A program made the position numbers and the translations under genes. Positions 16,833 to 25,520 of a stretch of 64,000 nt of DNA are shown here, piece after piece (the stretch's first letter is position 1; every line of letters starts with the position of its first letter). A model generated the notes under the pieces. It was not told the DNA's origin, made no database searches, and saw nothing but the letters and a program-made list of their open reading frames with translations. The DNA comes from Treponemataceae bacterium (GTDB lineage Bacteria; Spirochaetota; Spirochaetia; Treponematales; Treponemataceae): positions 1-64,000 of the forward strand of contig JAILBN010000097.1 of assembly GCA_024680915.1 (NCBI GenBank), in the 5' to 3' direction.

Positions 16833-18220
16833 GTTTTCTTTACTTTAGAAAGGAATTCCAGGTATTTTTTCCTACTGACGGAATCCGGGTGATAGAAGGT
16901 CTTGTATTTTATTATTGCGGACGAGGCATATTTTATAGAGCTGTATTCTTTCAGGCCTGCAAGGGCTATGCATGCGTTCCCCAGCAGCTCCGCATCAGGG
17001 CATTCCGGCACTTTGAAGGATATTCCTGTGATGTCGGCCTTCAGCTGCATCCAAAGTGTGTTTTTTGCCTGTCCGCCTGTGGTAGATACTACGGATGCGG
17101 GCTGTGTACCACTCCTTTGAACATGAGAGTACAGAAATCTATATGCGTTTTTCACCTCTGTGGCAATTTTCAGAAGGAGGATATAGCCATCGCTTTCGGG
17201 ATGCTTAAGAATATATTCTGTGCATTCTTCATCAGGAATCTCATCGAAGAGGTTGAGCTTTTTCCAGGTGTTGAATCTTGCACCCGTATCCGGCAGCAGT
17301 ACGCTCTCGTTCCAATAGGGGGTCTGGGGAGAGGGTAGTGTCCTTATGCCCCTTGCAGAGAAGGGCCTTGCAGTACATATATTTATACCCTCGCTGGTCC
17401 CTGCCCTGTCGCAGACGCAACCTGGCGATATCGTTCCGGTTCCTATCAAGGCTATTGTAAAATCGGGTCCTCCGCAGAATACCTCCGGCAGCTTAGTCTG
17501 CAAGGGATTCATCGTAAGTCCGAAGTCATCAGCTTTTTCTTTTTTCATTATACCTGCGGATTGTCCTGGAAGTCTGAGCCTGGGTAGCTTTTTTTCGGGA
17601 ATACCGAAATTAAGAAGGTCCTGCTGACGCCAGTAGGCCATTTGAAAGCGCTCCTCAGGGAGAAGGGTCATGGCTTTGCCTGTAAGCTGGTAGACTGTGT
17701 ACTCCGGCACTGAGAAAACCTTTTCTCCGCAGTCCCACATCTCGGGCATACGGTGTTTTATATGTATGAGTCTGGGGATGTAAATGGAGTGCTGTTCCTG
17801 TGCTGATGCCAAATCCAAAGCCACCTCGCCTTTGAAAAAGGGATCATTCCAAAGGAAGGAGCCTCCGGAGTTGACAAGGCTGGGACCATTCCCTGAAATG
17901 CTTATTGCCTTTATGATGGGAAGCTTAGAAAAAATATCAGGATGGAAAAGGTCTTTCGTGCAGTTTTTTTCCCATGCGGGAGTCTTGACCTTGGCTTTTG
18001 ATGACTTTTGTGAGCCTGGCTTATTTTCTGCGTCTGCCTTTATAAGCAGCTTATTGAGCATAAGACTGCAGGATGCTGCAAGAGCCTTGTACCAGCGGTC
18101 AGAGCCATGCTTCTTGTTGAAAAACTCCGTATCTGTGCATAGAATTTCTCCCGTGCTGGATATAATCGCAGCTTTGAGAGACGAGGTTCCTATGTCAGCA
18201 CAGAAGACGGCATACGACAT
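16829..18220 (-). CDS. FGGY-family carbohydrate kinase
   Basis: Sugar kinase of the xylulokinase/glycerol kinase fold, 463 residues. The N-terminal phosphate-binding loop CADIGTSSLKAAI and the C-terminal TGGQAKNTLWMQLKADITG plus LGNACIALAGLKEY are family motifs; IALIGTGTISPGCVCDRAGTS is the central ATPase segment. The substrate cannot be read from sequence; pentuloses and related polyols are usual. The start is two bases from the prs stop and the stop overlaps the HAD start (ATGA), so all three genes should be co-translated. The link to prs (ribose-5-phosphate use) is suggestive of pentose metabolism. Confidence 0.88.
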   Translation of the reverse strand: MSYAVFCADIGTSSLKAAIISSTGEILCTDTEFFNKKHGSDRWYKALAASCSLMLNKLLIKADAENKPGSQKSSKAKVKTPAWEKNCTKDLFHPDIFSKLPIIKAISISGNGPSLVNSGGSFLWNDPFFKGEVALDLASAQEQHSIYIPRLIHIKHRMPEMWDCGEKVFSVPEYTVYQLTGKAMTLLPEERFQMAYWRQQDLLNFGIPEKKLPRLRLPGQSAGIMKKEKADDFGLTMNPLQTKLPEVFCGGPDFTIALIGTGTISPGCVCDRAGTSEGINICTARPFSARGIRTLPSPQTPYWNESVLLPDTGARFNTWKKLNLFDEIPDEECTEYILKHPESDGYILLLKIATEVKNAYRFLYSHVQRSGTQPASVVSTTGGQAKNTLWMQLKADITGISFKVPECPDAELLGNACIALAGLKEYSSIKYASSAIIKYKTFYHPDSVSRKKYLEFLSKVKKT

Positions 18221-18222
18221 AA

Positions 18223-19461
18223 TCAGTCGTGTTTTACGAGCTTTTCTATTATCGAGCGGTTATCAAGAAGGTCGCTGAGAGACTGGTTGTGATGCAATCT
18301 TGTTATTACGTTGGCAAAAAGTCCGCTTACGTTCGTGTTTATATACCATTCGCATTTCAGCAGTTCTTCGTGATATACAGCATTTGTTCCGATTATCCTG
18401 TAGAACAATCCGTTCTTGTATGCTTCATTGAATTGCTCTATGGCATTTCCGGTGAAGAAGGGCAGGCTTATGGCGGCGATTACCTTTGTCGCTCCCTGCT
18501 CTTTAAGGAATTCCATAGCTTTAAGGAGGGTACCTCCTGTTCCCAGCATGTCGTCCGCAAGGAAGGCTACCTTGCCGTGCACATCGCCTAAGAGTTTGAC
18601 AGCCTTGATGTTGGTCTCATGGGCATTCTGGGTGACTATGGAGTAGTCTCTTTCCTTATAGATAAGAGCAAGGGGTTTTTTCAGCCCCGTAGCGTAGAAC
18701 TTGTTGCGGTCAACAGCTCCGGTATCGGGTGAGACAACCACAAGATCCTGGTTCTTTTCGGTGAGATCAACGAGCTTTGAAAGCTCCCTGATAATCTGGT
18801 AGCTTGCATGAAGGTTTTCTATATGGGCTTTGCTGAAGGAATTCTCAATTTCGCGGGAATGGATGTCCAAGGTGATTATGCTTGTGACCCCCATATTCTC
18901 GTATATATGACCGAGAAGACTTGCTGTAAGGCCTTCCCGTCCTTTCTTCTTGTGCTGGCGGCTGTAGGGATATACCGGAACCACCAGGGTTATTCTTGCG
19001 GCACCAGCCTGCCTTACTGCATCTATAGTCACAAGAAGGGACATGACGTGGTCATTGACCGAGAGCGCTATCTTGTTCCGTCCCCCGTTCAGCGATATCT
19101 GCTGATGGTTCTCGACATCCTGAAAGATATATACATCTTTTCCTCGGATGCAGTCTTTGATCTCGGTCTTGAACTCACCGTTCATGAAGTAGGTGAACTC
19201 ACAGTTGCACTTGAATTCAGGGGGTCTGTATCCTGTGATATTACCATGAACGCAAAGCTCGGAAGTCTGAAGATCATTATAAAAGTTCACGTTCTTTGTA
19301 TAATCTTCTTTGTTTGTTTCATAACGCTGGGAGATTACATCTCTTTTCAGGTTAAAACGGTGCTTATACATGTGACGGAGGTGGGAGATCACTTCGTTGG
19401 CAAAGACTTCTCCACCAGGACAGGCAATAACAGAAAGGTTTGTTGGCTCGGAATACGGCAT
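18223..19461 (-). CDS. prs: Ribose-phosphate pyrophosphokinase, long form
   Basis: Makes PRPP from ribose 5-phosphate and ATP, feeding nucleotide, histidine and tryptophan synthesis. At 412 residues it is about 100 longer than the usual bacterial enzyme, with an N-terminal extension before the first phosphoribosyltransferase fold. Visible motifs: YPYSRQHKKKGRE (ribose-phosphate region), ITLDIHSREIENSF (metal-binding), VVSPDTGAVDRNKFYATGL and the PRPP loop VAFLADDMLGTGGTLLKA. The enlarged form occurs in spirochaetes and some other bacteria. Heads an operon with the FGGY kinase and HAD phosphatase. Confidence 0.93.
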   Translation of the reverse strand: MPYSEPTNLSVIACPGGEVFANEVISHLRHMYKHRFNLKRDVISQRYETNKEDYTKNVNFYNDLQTSELCVHGNITGYRPPEFKCNCEFTYFMNGEFKTEIKDCIRGKDVYIFQDVENHQQISLNGGRNKIALSVNDHVMSLLVTIDAVRQAGAARITLVVPVYPYSRQHKKKGREGLTASLLGHIYENMGVTSIITLDIHSREIENSFSKAHIENLHASYQIIRELSKLVDLTEKNQDLVVVSPDTGAVDRNKFYATGLKKPLALIYKERDYSIVTQNAHETNIKAVKLLGDVHGKVAFLADDMLGTGGTLLKAMEFLKEQGATKVIAAISLPFFTGNAIEQFNEAYKNGLFYRIIGTNAVYHEELLKCEWYINTNVSGLFANVITRLHHNQSLSDLLDNRSIIEKLVKHD

Positions 19462-19504
19462 TTGTTACGGACCCCTATAAGTTTTTTTAGGAAACTATGA
19501 CTAA

Positions 19505-19533
19505 TTTTTATCATTTTACACGAAAAAATTCAA
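19505..19533 (-). promoter_or_regulatory. Promoter of prs operon
   Basis: Minus strand TTGAAT, 17 bp, TAAAAA; weak -10, leader of about 40 bases. Confidence 0.4.
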
Positions 19534-19597
19534 GTTAATGGGATTCCTTTCTTGGCCGGAATGAGAATATTAATAGGAAAGAGCTTTTTTCCTCTGC

Positions 19598-19627
19598 TTG
19601 CATGTTTTTATGAAAAAATGATACTAT
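19598..19627 (+). promoter_or_regulatory. Promoter of glyA
   Basis: TTGCAT, 18 bp, TACTAT; predicted +1 near 19634, leaving a leader of about 210 bases. Confidence 0.6.
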
Positions 19628-19664
19628 ATAAAATAAGTTTTTTCATAAGTGACTGACTTTTGAA

Positions 19665-19757
19665 ATAGCTGAGCTTCTGGCGTTCGTGATGGAAATAACC
19701 ATCGTGAAGTGCACAAAGTTTTTGTGTTCCCTGCTGCCGCGCGCCTGGACAGCGGAT
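19665..19757 (+). ncRNA. Candidate ZTP (pfl-type) riboswitch in glyA leader
   Basis: The leader has TGGCG just before a hairpin GATGG-AAATAA-CCATC, then GTGAAGTGCAC, and about 30 bases later GCGCCTGGACAGC. In ZTP riboswitches a TGGCG-type segment precedes the P2 hairpin and forms a pseudoknot with CGCC of a conserved CCGCCUGGGCA loop; here GGCG and CGCC are complementary in the same order. GCTTC/GAAGT can close the first domain. glyA is an established ZTP target because it supplies one-carbon units. The GGGGAGC segment is poorly matched, so this is a candidate only. Downstream, GGACG/CGTCC and CCCGG/CCGGG hairpins reach to within a few bases of the ribosome site, which suggests translational control. 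Confidence 0.42.
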
Positions 19758-19846
19758 TACCCAATATTTATGGACGTCTTTTTATGAGCGTCCGGAACCC
19801 GGACTTCCCTCATTTTTTTGATGGTGCCGGGATTTTAGGAGTTTTT

Positions 19847-21349
19847 ATGACAGCCTTACAGGAGTATCTCTCAGGAAAAACACCGGATCAGATCAATACG
19901 GCGATGACAGCTTATGTGGCTAACCTTACACAGGTCGCTACTGTCAATCCGGACATTGCCGCTGATGTAGTAAAAGAATTGGAGACACAGCGCGGACACC
20001 TTAAGCTCGTCGCCAGCGAGAACTATTGTTCTCTCGCGACACAGGCAGCGATGGGCAACCTCCTTACAGACAAATATGCCGAAGGATATCCAGAGCACCG
20101 CTATTATGGCGGATGCGTCAACATTGATGCTGTTGAGATGACTGCCGCCCGTGAGGCAGAGGCTCTTTTCGGAGCAGATTATGCCTACGTTCAGCCTCAT
20201 GCCGGCTGTGATGCAAACGTGGTAGCCTATTGGGCTATCCTTTCTGCAAAGGTAGAGACACCTACTCTTGAGGAGCTGGGTGTAAAATCACTCAACGATC
20301 TTACTGCAGAGCAGTTCGATATGCTCCGCAAGCGTTTCGGCAACCAGAAGCTCATGGGCCTGGACTACAGCTGCGGCGGACACCTTACCCATGGTTACAA
20401 GATGAATGTTTCTGCCCGTATGTTCGAGAGCCATCCTTACGGGGTCGATCCTGAGACCGGACTCTTGGATTACGATGCTATTGAGAAGCAGGCCATGGAA
20501 GTAAAGCCTCTTATCCTTCTCGCAGGCTATTCTGCCTACCCCAGGGCCATAAACTTCCGCCGCTTCCGTGATATAGCCGACAAGTGCGGCGCCGTTCTTA
20601 TGGTGGATATGGCTCACTTCGCCGGTCTTGTGGCTGGAAAAGTTCTTACAGATGATTTCGATCCGGTAAAATGGGCTGACATCGTTACGACAACGACACA
20701 TAAGACACTGCGCGGACCTCGTGGAGCTCTTATCCTTTGTAAGGCAGCCTTCGCGGATTATGTGAACAAGGGTTGTCCTATGGTCCTTGGCGGACCACTT
20801 CCCCATGTTATGGCTGCTAAGGCTATAGCCTTCAAGGAGGCTAATACTCCGGCATACCGCGACTACGCCGCAAACGTGGCCAAAAACGCAAAGGCCCTTG
20901 CAGAAGCCTGTATGAAGAGAGGGATGAAGCTGCAGACAAACGGAACTGAGAACCACCTTATGCTTATCGATATCTACTCAACCTACGGTCTTACCGGAAA
21001 GCAGGCCGAGGCTGCCATGTTCCAGTGCGGTGTTACCCTCAATGCCAATGCCCTTCCTTATGACAAGATGGGTGCCTGGTGGACCAGCGGTATCCGTGTA
21101 GGAACTCCTGCCGTCACAACCCTTGGAATGGGTGCTGCGGAGATGGATGAGATCGCCGACATCATGGATTATGTCCTCAAGGGCACAAAGCCTGGTCTCA
21201 CAAAGGAAGGAAAACCTGCAAAGGGCAAGATTGAGCTTGATCCGAAGGTAGAGGAGACAGCAAAAGCCCGTGTTAAGGCCCTTCTTGGAAAATTCGTGCT
21301 TTATCCCGAGCTTGACTTGGACTTCCTCAAGAAAGCTTTCGTAAAATAA
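19847..21349 (+). CDS. glyA: Serine hydroxymethyltransferase
   Basis: PLP enzyme converting serine and tetrahydrofolate to glycine and methylene-tetrahydrofolate. The ATG at 19847 follows TAGGAG by five bases; the 46 codons of the track ORF before it translate the structured leader. Motifs: LVASENYCS, YYGGC, QPHAGCDAN, MVDMAHFAGLVAG and the PLP-lysine site TTTTHKTLRGPRG near residue 284. Length 500 residues, longer than the usual 415-430 owing to insertions near residues 140-165 and a C-terminal extension, as seen in some spirochaetes. Single gene between a leader and a terminator. Confidence 0.96.
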   Translation: MTALQEYLSGKTPDQINTAMTAYVANLTQVATVNPDIAADVVKELETQRGHLKLVASENYCSLATQAAMGNLLTDKYAEGYPEHRYYGGCVNIDAVEMTAAREAEALFGADYAYVQPHAGCDANVVAYWAILSAKVETPTLEELGVKSLNDLTAEQFDMLRKRFGNQKLMGLDYSCGGHLTHGYKMNVSARMFESHPYGVDPETGLLDYDAIEKQAMEVKPLILLAGYSAYPRAINFRRFRDIADKCGAVLMVDMAHFAGLVAGKVLTDDFDPVKWADIVTTTTHKTLRGPRGALILCKAAFADYVNKGCPMVLGGPLPHVMAAKAIAFKEANTPAYRDYAANVAKNAKALAEACMKRGMKLQTNGTENHLMLIDIYSTYGLTGKQAEAAMFQCGVTLNANALPYDKMGAWWTSGIRVGTPAVTTLGMGAAEMDEIADIMDYVLKGTKPGLTKEGKPAKGKIELDPKVEETAKARVKALLGKFVLYPELDLDFLKKAFVK

Positions 21350-21354
21350 GTAAA

Positions 21355-21406
21355 TAAAGCGGCTTCAGTCTCAGTTTTTTTCTGTGCCTGTAAGCCGTTT
21401 TTTTTT
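21355..21406 (+). terminator. Terminator after glyA
   Basis: CGGCTT/AAGCCG stem with a long loop followed by nine T. Confidence 0.8.
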
Positions 21407-21452
21407 ACTCTGCGTAGCAGGGAATATAATTTAAGTTTTTTGGAGAAAAAAA

Positions 21453-22862
21453 ATGGATGGACAGAAAAGAGAGACACTCGGAAGTCGTTTAGGCTTCCTT
21501 CTACTTTCTGCCGGATGTGCAATCGGTCTTGGAAACGTATGGCGTTTTCCATACATAACAGGAAAATATGGTGGAGCAGCTTTCGTTCTTATTTACCTCG
21601 TATTCCTTTTGATACTTGGTCTTCCTGTAATGATCTGTGAGTTTGCTGTTGGTCGCGCCTCAAGGAAAAGTATGGCTGCAGCCTTTGAGGCTCTTGAGCC
21701 TAAAGGAAAAAAATGGCACTGGTACAATGGTTTCGCTGTAGCTGGTAATTACCTTTTGATGATGTTCTACACTGTTGTCTCGGGTTGGTTCCTTAAGTAC
21801 TTCTTTGAGATGATAAGCGGTAAATTCGTAGGTTTGACTCCTGATGAGGTCGGCGCAGCATTCGGTAATACTGTCGGAAATCCAACTTCTCTCCTTATCT
21901 GGATGGTCATCGTGATCATCCTTGGTTTCGGTACTTGTTTCATAGGTCTTCAGAAGGGTGTGGAGCGCATCACCAAAATCATGATGTCAGCTCTTATTGT
22001 CATCATGATCGGCCTTGCTGTATATGTGTTTACAATTCCTGGCTCAGGCGCAGGCTATGCCTTCTACCTTAAGCCTGATTTCGAGGCTCTTGTCAAGGGC
22101 GACGGAGCCGGTGGACACGGTCTTTGGGATACAGTCTACGCCGCCATGGGACAAGCCTTCTTTACACTAAGTCTGGGTATCGGCTCCATGGAGATTTTCG
22201 GCTCCTATATAGACAAGAAGCACAGCCTTACAGGTGAGGCCGTCCGCGTCATAGGCCTTGATACCTTCGTCGCTATTTTCTCAGGCCTTATCATCTTCCC
22301 AGCTTGTGCAGCCTTCGGTGTTGAGTCCTCTTCTGGAGCAGGACTTGCCTTTGTCTCTCTGCCCAATGTCTTCAATCAGATGGGACCCGTGACAGGTCGT
22401 ATCGTCGGTGCCGCCTTCTTCCTTTTCATGAGCTTCGCCGCACTTTCTACTGTAATCGCCGTATTCGAGAACATCGTCGCCTTCCCCATGGACAGGTTCG
22501 GCTGGAGCCGTCGCAAGTCTGTGATCGTGAACTTCTTCGCGATTATTGTCCTTGCCACACCAGCAGCTCTTGGTATGAACGTATGGTCCAATGTATTCGC
22601 AGGAACCCCCATCGGTTCCATAGACGGTCTTGAGGACTTCCTGGTAAGCCAGAACCTGCTTCCTTTAGGTTCTCTTATTTTCCTCCTTTTCTGTACCTTG
22701 AAATCAGGCTGGGGTTGGGACGGCTTCGTCGCAGAGACAGATACCGGAACCGGTATCAAGTTCCCCAAGAACAAGGTGGTACAATTCTACCTTAAATACA
22801 TAGCCCCCATTATCATTCTGGTGGTTTTCGTGGCTGGATATATCGACAAGTTCGGTAATTAG
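21453..22862 (+). CDS. Sodium:neurotransmitter symporter family transporter
   Basis: NSS (SNF/LeuT-type) sodium-coupled amino-acid transporter, 469 residues with about 11-12 membrane segments. The unwound TM1 signature is clear: SAGCAIGLGNVWRFPYITGKYGGAAF. TM6-TM8 motifs follow (TLSLGIGSMEIFGSYI, FFLFMSFAALSTVIAVFENIVAFPMD). The likely substrate is a small neutral or aromatic amino acid; the sequence does not say which. TGGAG lies eight bases before the ATG. A TATAAT at 21425 may give it its own promoter just past the glyA terminator. Confidence 0.93.
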   Translation: MDGQKRETLGSRLGFLLLSAGCAIGLGNVWRFPYITGKYGGAAFVLIYLVFLLILGLPVMICEFAVGRASRKSMAAAFEALEPKGKKWHWYNGFAVAGNYLLMMFYTVVSGWFLKYFFEMISGKFVGLTPDEVGAAFGNTVGNPTSLLIWMVIVIILGFGTCFIGLQKGVERITKIMMSALIVIMIGLAVYVFTIPGSGAGYAFYLKPDFEALVKGDGAGGHGLWDTVYAAMGQAFFTLSLGIGSMEIFGSYIDKKHSLTGEAVRVIGLDTFVAIFSGLIIFPACAAFGVESSSGAGLAFVSLPNVFNQMGPVTGRIVGAAFFLFMSFAALSTVIAVFENIVAFPMDRFGWSRRKSVIVNFFAIIVLATPAALGMNVWSNVFAGTPIGSIDGLEDFLVSQNLLPLGSLIFLLFCTLKSGWGWDGFVAETDTGTGIKFPKNKVVQFYLKYIAPIIILVVFVAGYIDKFGN

Positions 22863-22925
22863 TCCTGATTTCTGATCGGGCGTTGAAGGTCCTTTGGGGG
22901 CCTGCCCATGAGAATGTGAATAATA

Positions 22926-22992
22926 AAAAAAAAGCCTCCGTGCAGTTTTTTTGATGTAGCTTGGTGCATTTTAAATTGCGGGAGGTTTTTTC
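22926..22992. terminator. Terminator after NSS transporter
   Basis: AAAAAAGCCTCC pairs with GGAGGTTTTTT around a long loop; A/T tracts on both sides allow bidirectional action. Confidence 0.65.
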
Positions 22993-23005
22993 TTTTATAA
23001 GGGAA

Positions 23006-23110
23006 GAGGGGGTAGCGGACAAGACCGGAGCGAGCAGGCGGTAACGCTGCGAGCGAGGACTTGGGAGCGAGGGGGATACACAGCAAGCACGAAGTGCGCA
23101 GCTCCCCCTC
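23006..23110. repeat. GC-rich structured intergenic element
   Basis: GAGGGGG at 23006 pairs with CCCCCTC ending at 23110; inside are hairpins GCAGGCG-GTAA-CGCTGC and GCAC-GAA-GTGC. It contains AAGACCGGAGCGAGC, similar to strings in other GC-rich intergenic elements of this window. It sits just past the feoAB stop. Confidence 0.5.
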
Positions 23111-23134
23111 CTGTGCTTATATCCTGCTTTGGGC

Positions 23135-25486
23135 TTATTCCCAGATCATCGATATAAGTTTGACGACAAAGGCCACCAGCCAGGCGGTAAAGCACTGGTC
23201 CAAGACTATGAGGGTGGCCCATTTTGCCCCCAGTTCTCTTTTTACTGATGCTATTGCGGCGACACAGGGGGCATAAAGCAGGCAGAAAACAAGCAGGGCA
23301 GCGGCGCTTCCCGGGGTCAGGACGGTATAGATGGCAGCTTCTGTGGTGAAAAGGACAGAAAGTGTCGAAACAACGCTCTCTTTTGCCAGGAAACCGACGA
23401 TAAGTGCTGTGCTTATGCGCCAGTCGCCGAAGCCCAGCGGTTTGAAAACGGGGGCGATGAAGCCTGCTATCATGGCCAGTATGCTGTCCTGGGAATTCTC
23501 CACCATGTTGAGCTTTATGTCGAAGGTCTGAAGGAACCAGATGATTATTGATGCCAGGAAGATGATCGTGAAGGCTCTCTGCAGAAAGTCCTTGGCTTTA
23601 TCCCACAGTAGTTGCGCTGTGTTTTTCAGGCTGGGCATTCGGTAATTGGGAAGCTCCAGGACAAAAGGAACGGCCTCTCCCTTGAAGGCGGTGTTCTTAA
23701 GCAGGAAAGACATCAGAATACCCACTATTATGCCCAGGAAATAGAGTCCTATCATCACAAGCCCGCTGTATTCCGGGAAAAAGGCCTGGGAGAAGAATGC
23801 GTAGACAGGAAGCTTCGCGGTGCAGCTCATGAAAGGGGTAAGAAGTATCGTCATCTTTCTGTCCCGGGCTGAGGGCAGGGTCCGGCTGGCCATTACTCCG
23901 GGCACTGTACAACCGAAGCCTATCAGCATAGGAACGATGCTGCGGCCGGAGAGGCCTATTTTACGCAGGAATTTGTCCATGACGAAAGCGACTCGGGCCA
24001 TGTAGCCTGTGTCCTCAAGCATAGACAGGAAGAAGAAGAGTGTCACTATGACAGGGAGAAAGCTCAGTACGCTTCCTACTCCCGCGAATACTCCGTCTAT
24101 GACCAGGGATTTCAGGGCCTGGTTCACACCGCAAGCCTGTAATGCTGCTTCCGTAAGCAGAGACAGCTTCTCTATCCCGGCTTCAAGCAGCTGCTGGAGC
24201 CATGCCCCTATTACGTTGAAGGTAAGGAAGAAGATAAGTGCCATTATGCTGATAAAAGCAGGAATAGCCGTGTATTTTCCTGTGAGAAACTTGTCTATGC
24301 GCCGGCTTCTTTCTCTTTCCCTGCTTTCCTGGGGTTTCTTGATCGCGGCTTTAGAGAGACGGTTTATGAAAGTGAAGCGCATATCGGCAATGGCTGCCGC
24401 TCTGTCAAGGCTGCGTTCTTCTTCCAGCTGGCAGATTATATGCTCGATGATTTTTTTCTCGTTCTCAGAAAGCTTAAGCTCGTCCCTGATGTGCTCGTCA
24501 CCTTCTATAAGCTTGGTAGCGGCGAATCTTACCGGAATGGCCGCGGCCTTGGCATGGTCATCTATTATGTTCATTATGGCATGCAGGCAGCGGTGGACGG
24601 CTCCTCCGTTCTCTGTCTCCAGACAGAAATCGTTTTCAGCGGGCTTTTCCTGGTAATGGGCTATATGCACCGCATGCTTTATAAGTTCCTCTATCCCCTC
24701 ATTCTTGGCGGCGGAGATGGGGACCACGGGGATACCGAGGAAGTCTTCCATCACGTTTATATCGATGGAGCCTCCGTTACCGTGCATCTCGTCCATCATG
24801 TTCAGGGCAAGGACCACAGGGGTCTCCAGGGTCATCAGCTGCATGGTAAGATAGAGGTTCCGCTCTATGTTCGTGGCATCGACTATATTTATTATGCAGT
24901 CTGGTTTTTGCTCGATGATAAAGGATCGGGAGACTATCTCTTCTGAGGAGTAGGGGGACAGGGAATAGATACCAGGAAGATCGGTGATCAGAGTGTCGGG
25001 CATTCCTTTTATTGAGCCTGATTTCTGGTCGACGGTAACTCCGGGGAAGTTTCCCACGTGCTGGTTAGCACCTGTAAGCCTGTTGAAAAGAGTTGTCTTT
25101 CCGCAGTTCTGGTTTCCTGCAAGGGCGAAGGTAAGCTTTTTTCCCTTGGGCAGGGCCTTCTCCACATCTTTTTTGTGGTATTTTCCATCTTCTCCCAAGC
25201 CGGGGTGGGGCTTCTGAAGCTTTGTGGGAGCTGTCGCTTCAGTCTCCTTTTCCGCATAATCTTCTAAGGATTCTACTTCTATCTGTGCGGCATCGGCGAT
25301 TCTTATGGTCAGTTCATAGCCATGAAGCCTTATTTCGATGGGGTCCCCCATGGGAGCATATTTTACGAATGTGACTTTCGTCCCGGGGATTATTCCCATG
25401 TCAAGGAAGTGCTGGCGGAGGGCTCCTTCGCCCCCCACGGATTTTACTATGGCACTTTCATTTATCTCAAGATCTTTTATTGTCAT
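23135..25486 (-). CDS. feoB: Ferrous iron transporter, FeoA-FeoB fusion
   Basis: Imports Fe(II). Residues 1-78 are a FeoA SH3-like domain (MTIKDLEINESAIVKSVGG...IRIADAAQIEV) fused by a charged linker to a full FeoB of about 700 residues. The G-protein domain has G1 GNQNCGKTT, G3 DLPGIYSLSPYSSEE and G4 NMMDE, followed by a helical GDI region and two Gate segments (MLEDTGYMARVAFVMDKF, SIVPMLIGFGCTVPGVMASRTLPSARDRK). Gene fusion of FeoA and FeoB occurs in some anaerobes and treponemes. FeoC is absent. It starts 34 bases after the isomerase stop and may share its transcript. Confidence 0.95.
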   Translation of the reverse strand: MTIKDLEINESAIVKSVGGEGALRQHFLDMGIIPGTKVTFVKYAPMGDPIEIRLHGYELTIRIADAAQIEVESLEDYAEKETEATAPTKLQKPHPGLGEDGKYHKKDVEKALPKGKKLTFALAGNQNCGKTTLFNRLTGANQHVGNFPGVTVDQKSGSIKGMPDTLITDLPGIYSLSPYSSEEIVSRSFIIEQKPDCIINIVDATNIERNLYLTMQLMTLETPVVLALNMMDEMHGNGGSIDINVMEDFLGIPVVPISAAKNEGIEELIKHAVHIAHYQEKPAENDFCLETENGGAVHRCLHAIMNIIDDHAKAAAIPVRFAATKLIEGDEHIRDELKLSENEKKIIEHIICQLEEERSLDRAAAIADMRFTFINRLSKAAIKKPQESRERERSRRIDKFLTGKYTAIPAFISIMALIFFLTFNVIGAWLQQLLEAGIEKLSLLTEAALQACGVNQALKSLVIDGVFAGVGSVLSFLPVIVTLFFFLSMLEDTGYMARVAFVMDKFLRKIGLSGRSIVPMLIGFGCTVPGVMASRTLPSARDRKMTILLTPFMSCTAKLPVYAFFSQAFFPEYSGLVMIGLYFLGIIVGILMSFLLKNTAFKGEAVPFVLELPNYRMPSLKNTAQLLWDKAKDFLQRAFTIIFLASIIIWFLQTFDIKLNMVENSQDSILAMIAGFIAPVFKPLGFGDWRISTALIVGFLAKESVVSTLSVLFTTEAAIYTVLTPGSAAALLVFCLLYAPCVAAIASVKRELGAKWATLIVLDQCFTAWLVAFVVKLISMIWE

Positions 25487-25520
25487 TATAGCGTCTGTTT
25501 TTTATATGTGGATAAAAGCC

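Noticed and set aside
16610-17338. 242-aa plus-strand ORF over the HAD repeat and FGGY gene
   Set aside because: Only the repeat translated on the wrong strand; no start signal and it covers two well-supported genes.
23006-23110. CRISPR or rRNA fragment
   Set aside because: There are no regularly spaced repeats with unique spacers and no rRNA-conserved strings; only inverted repeats.
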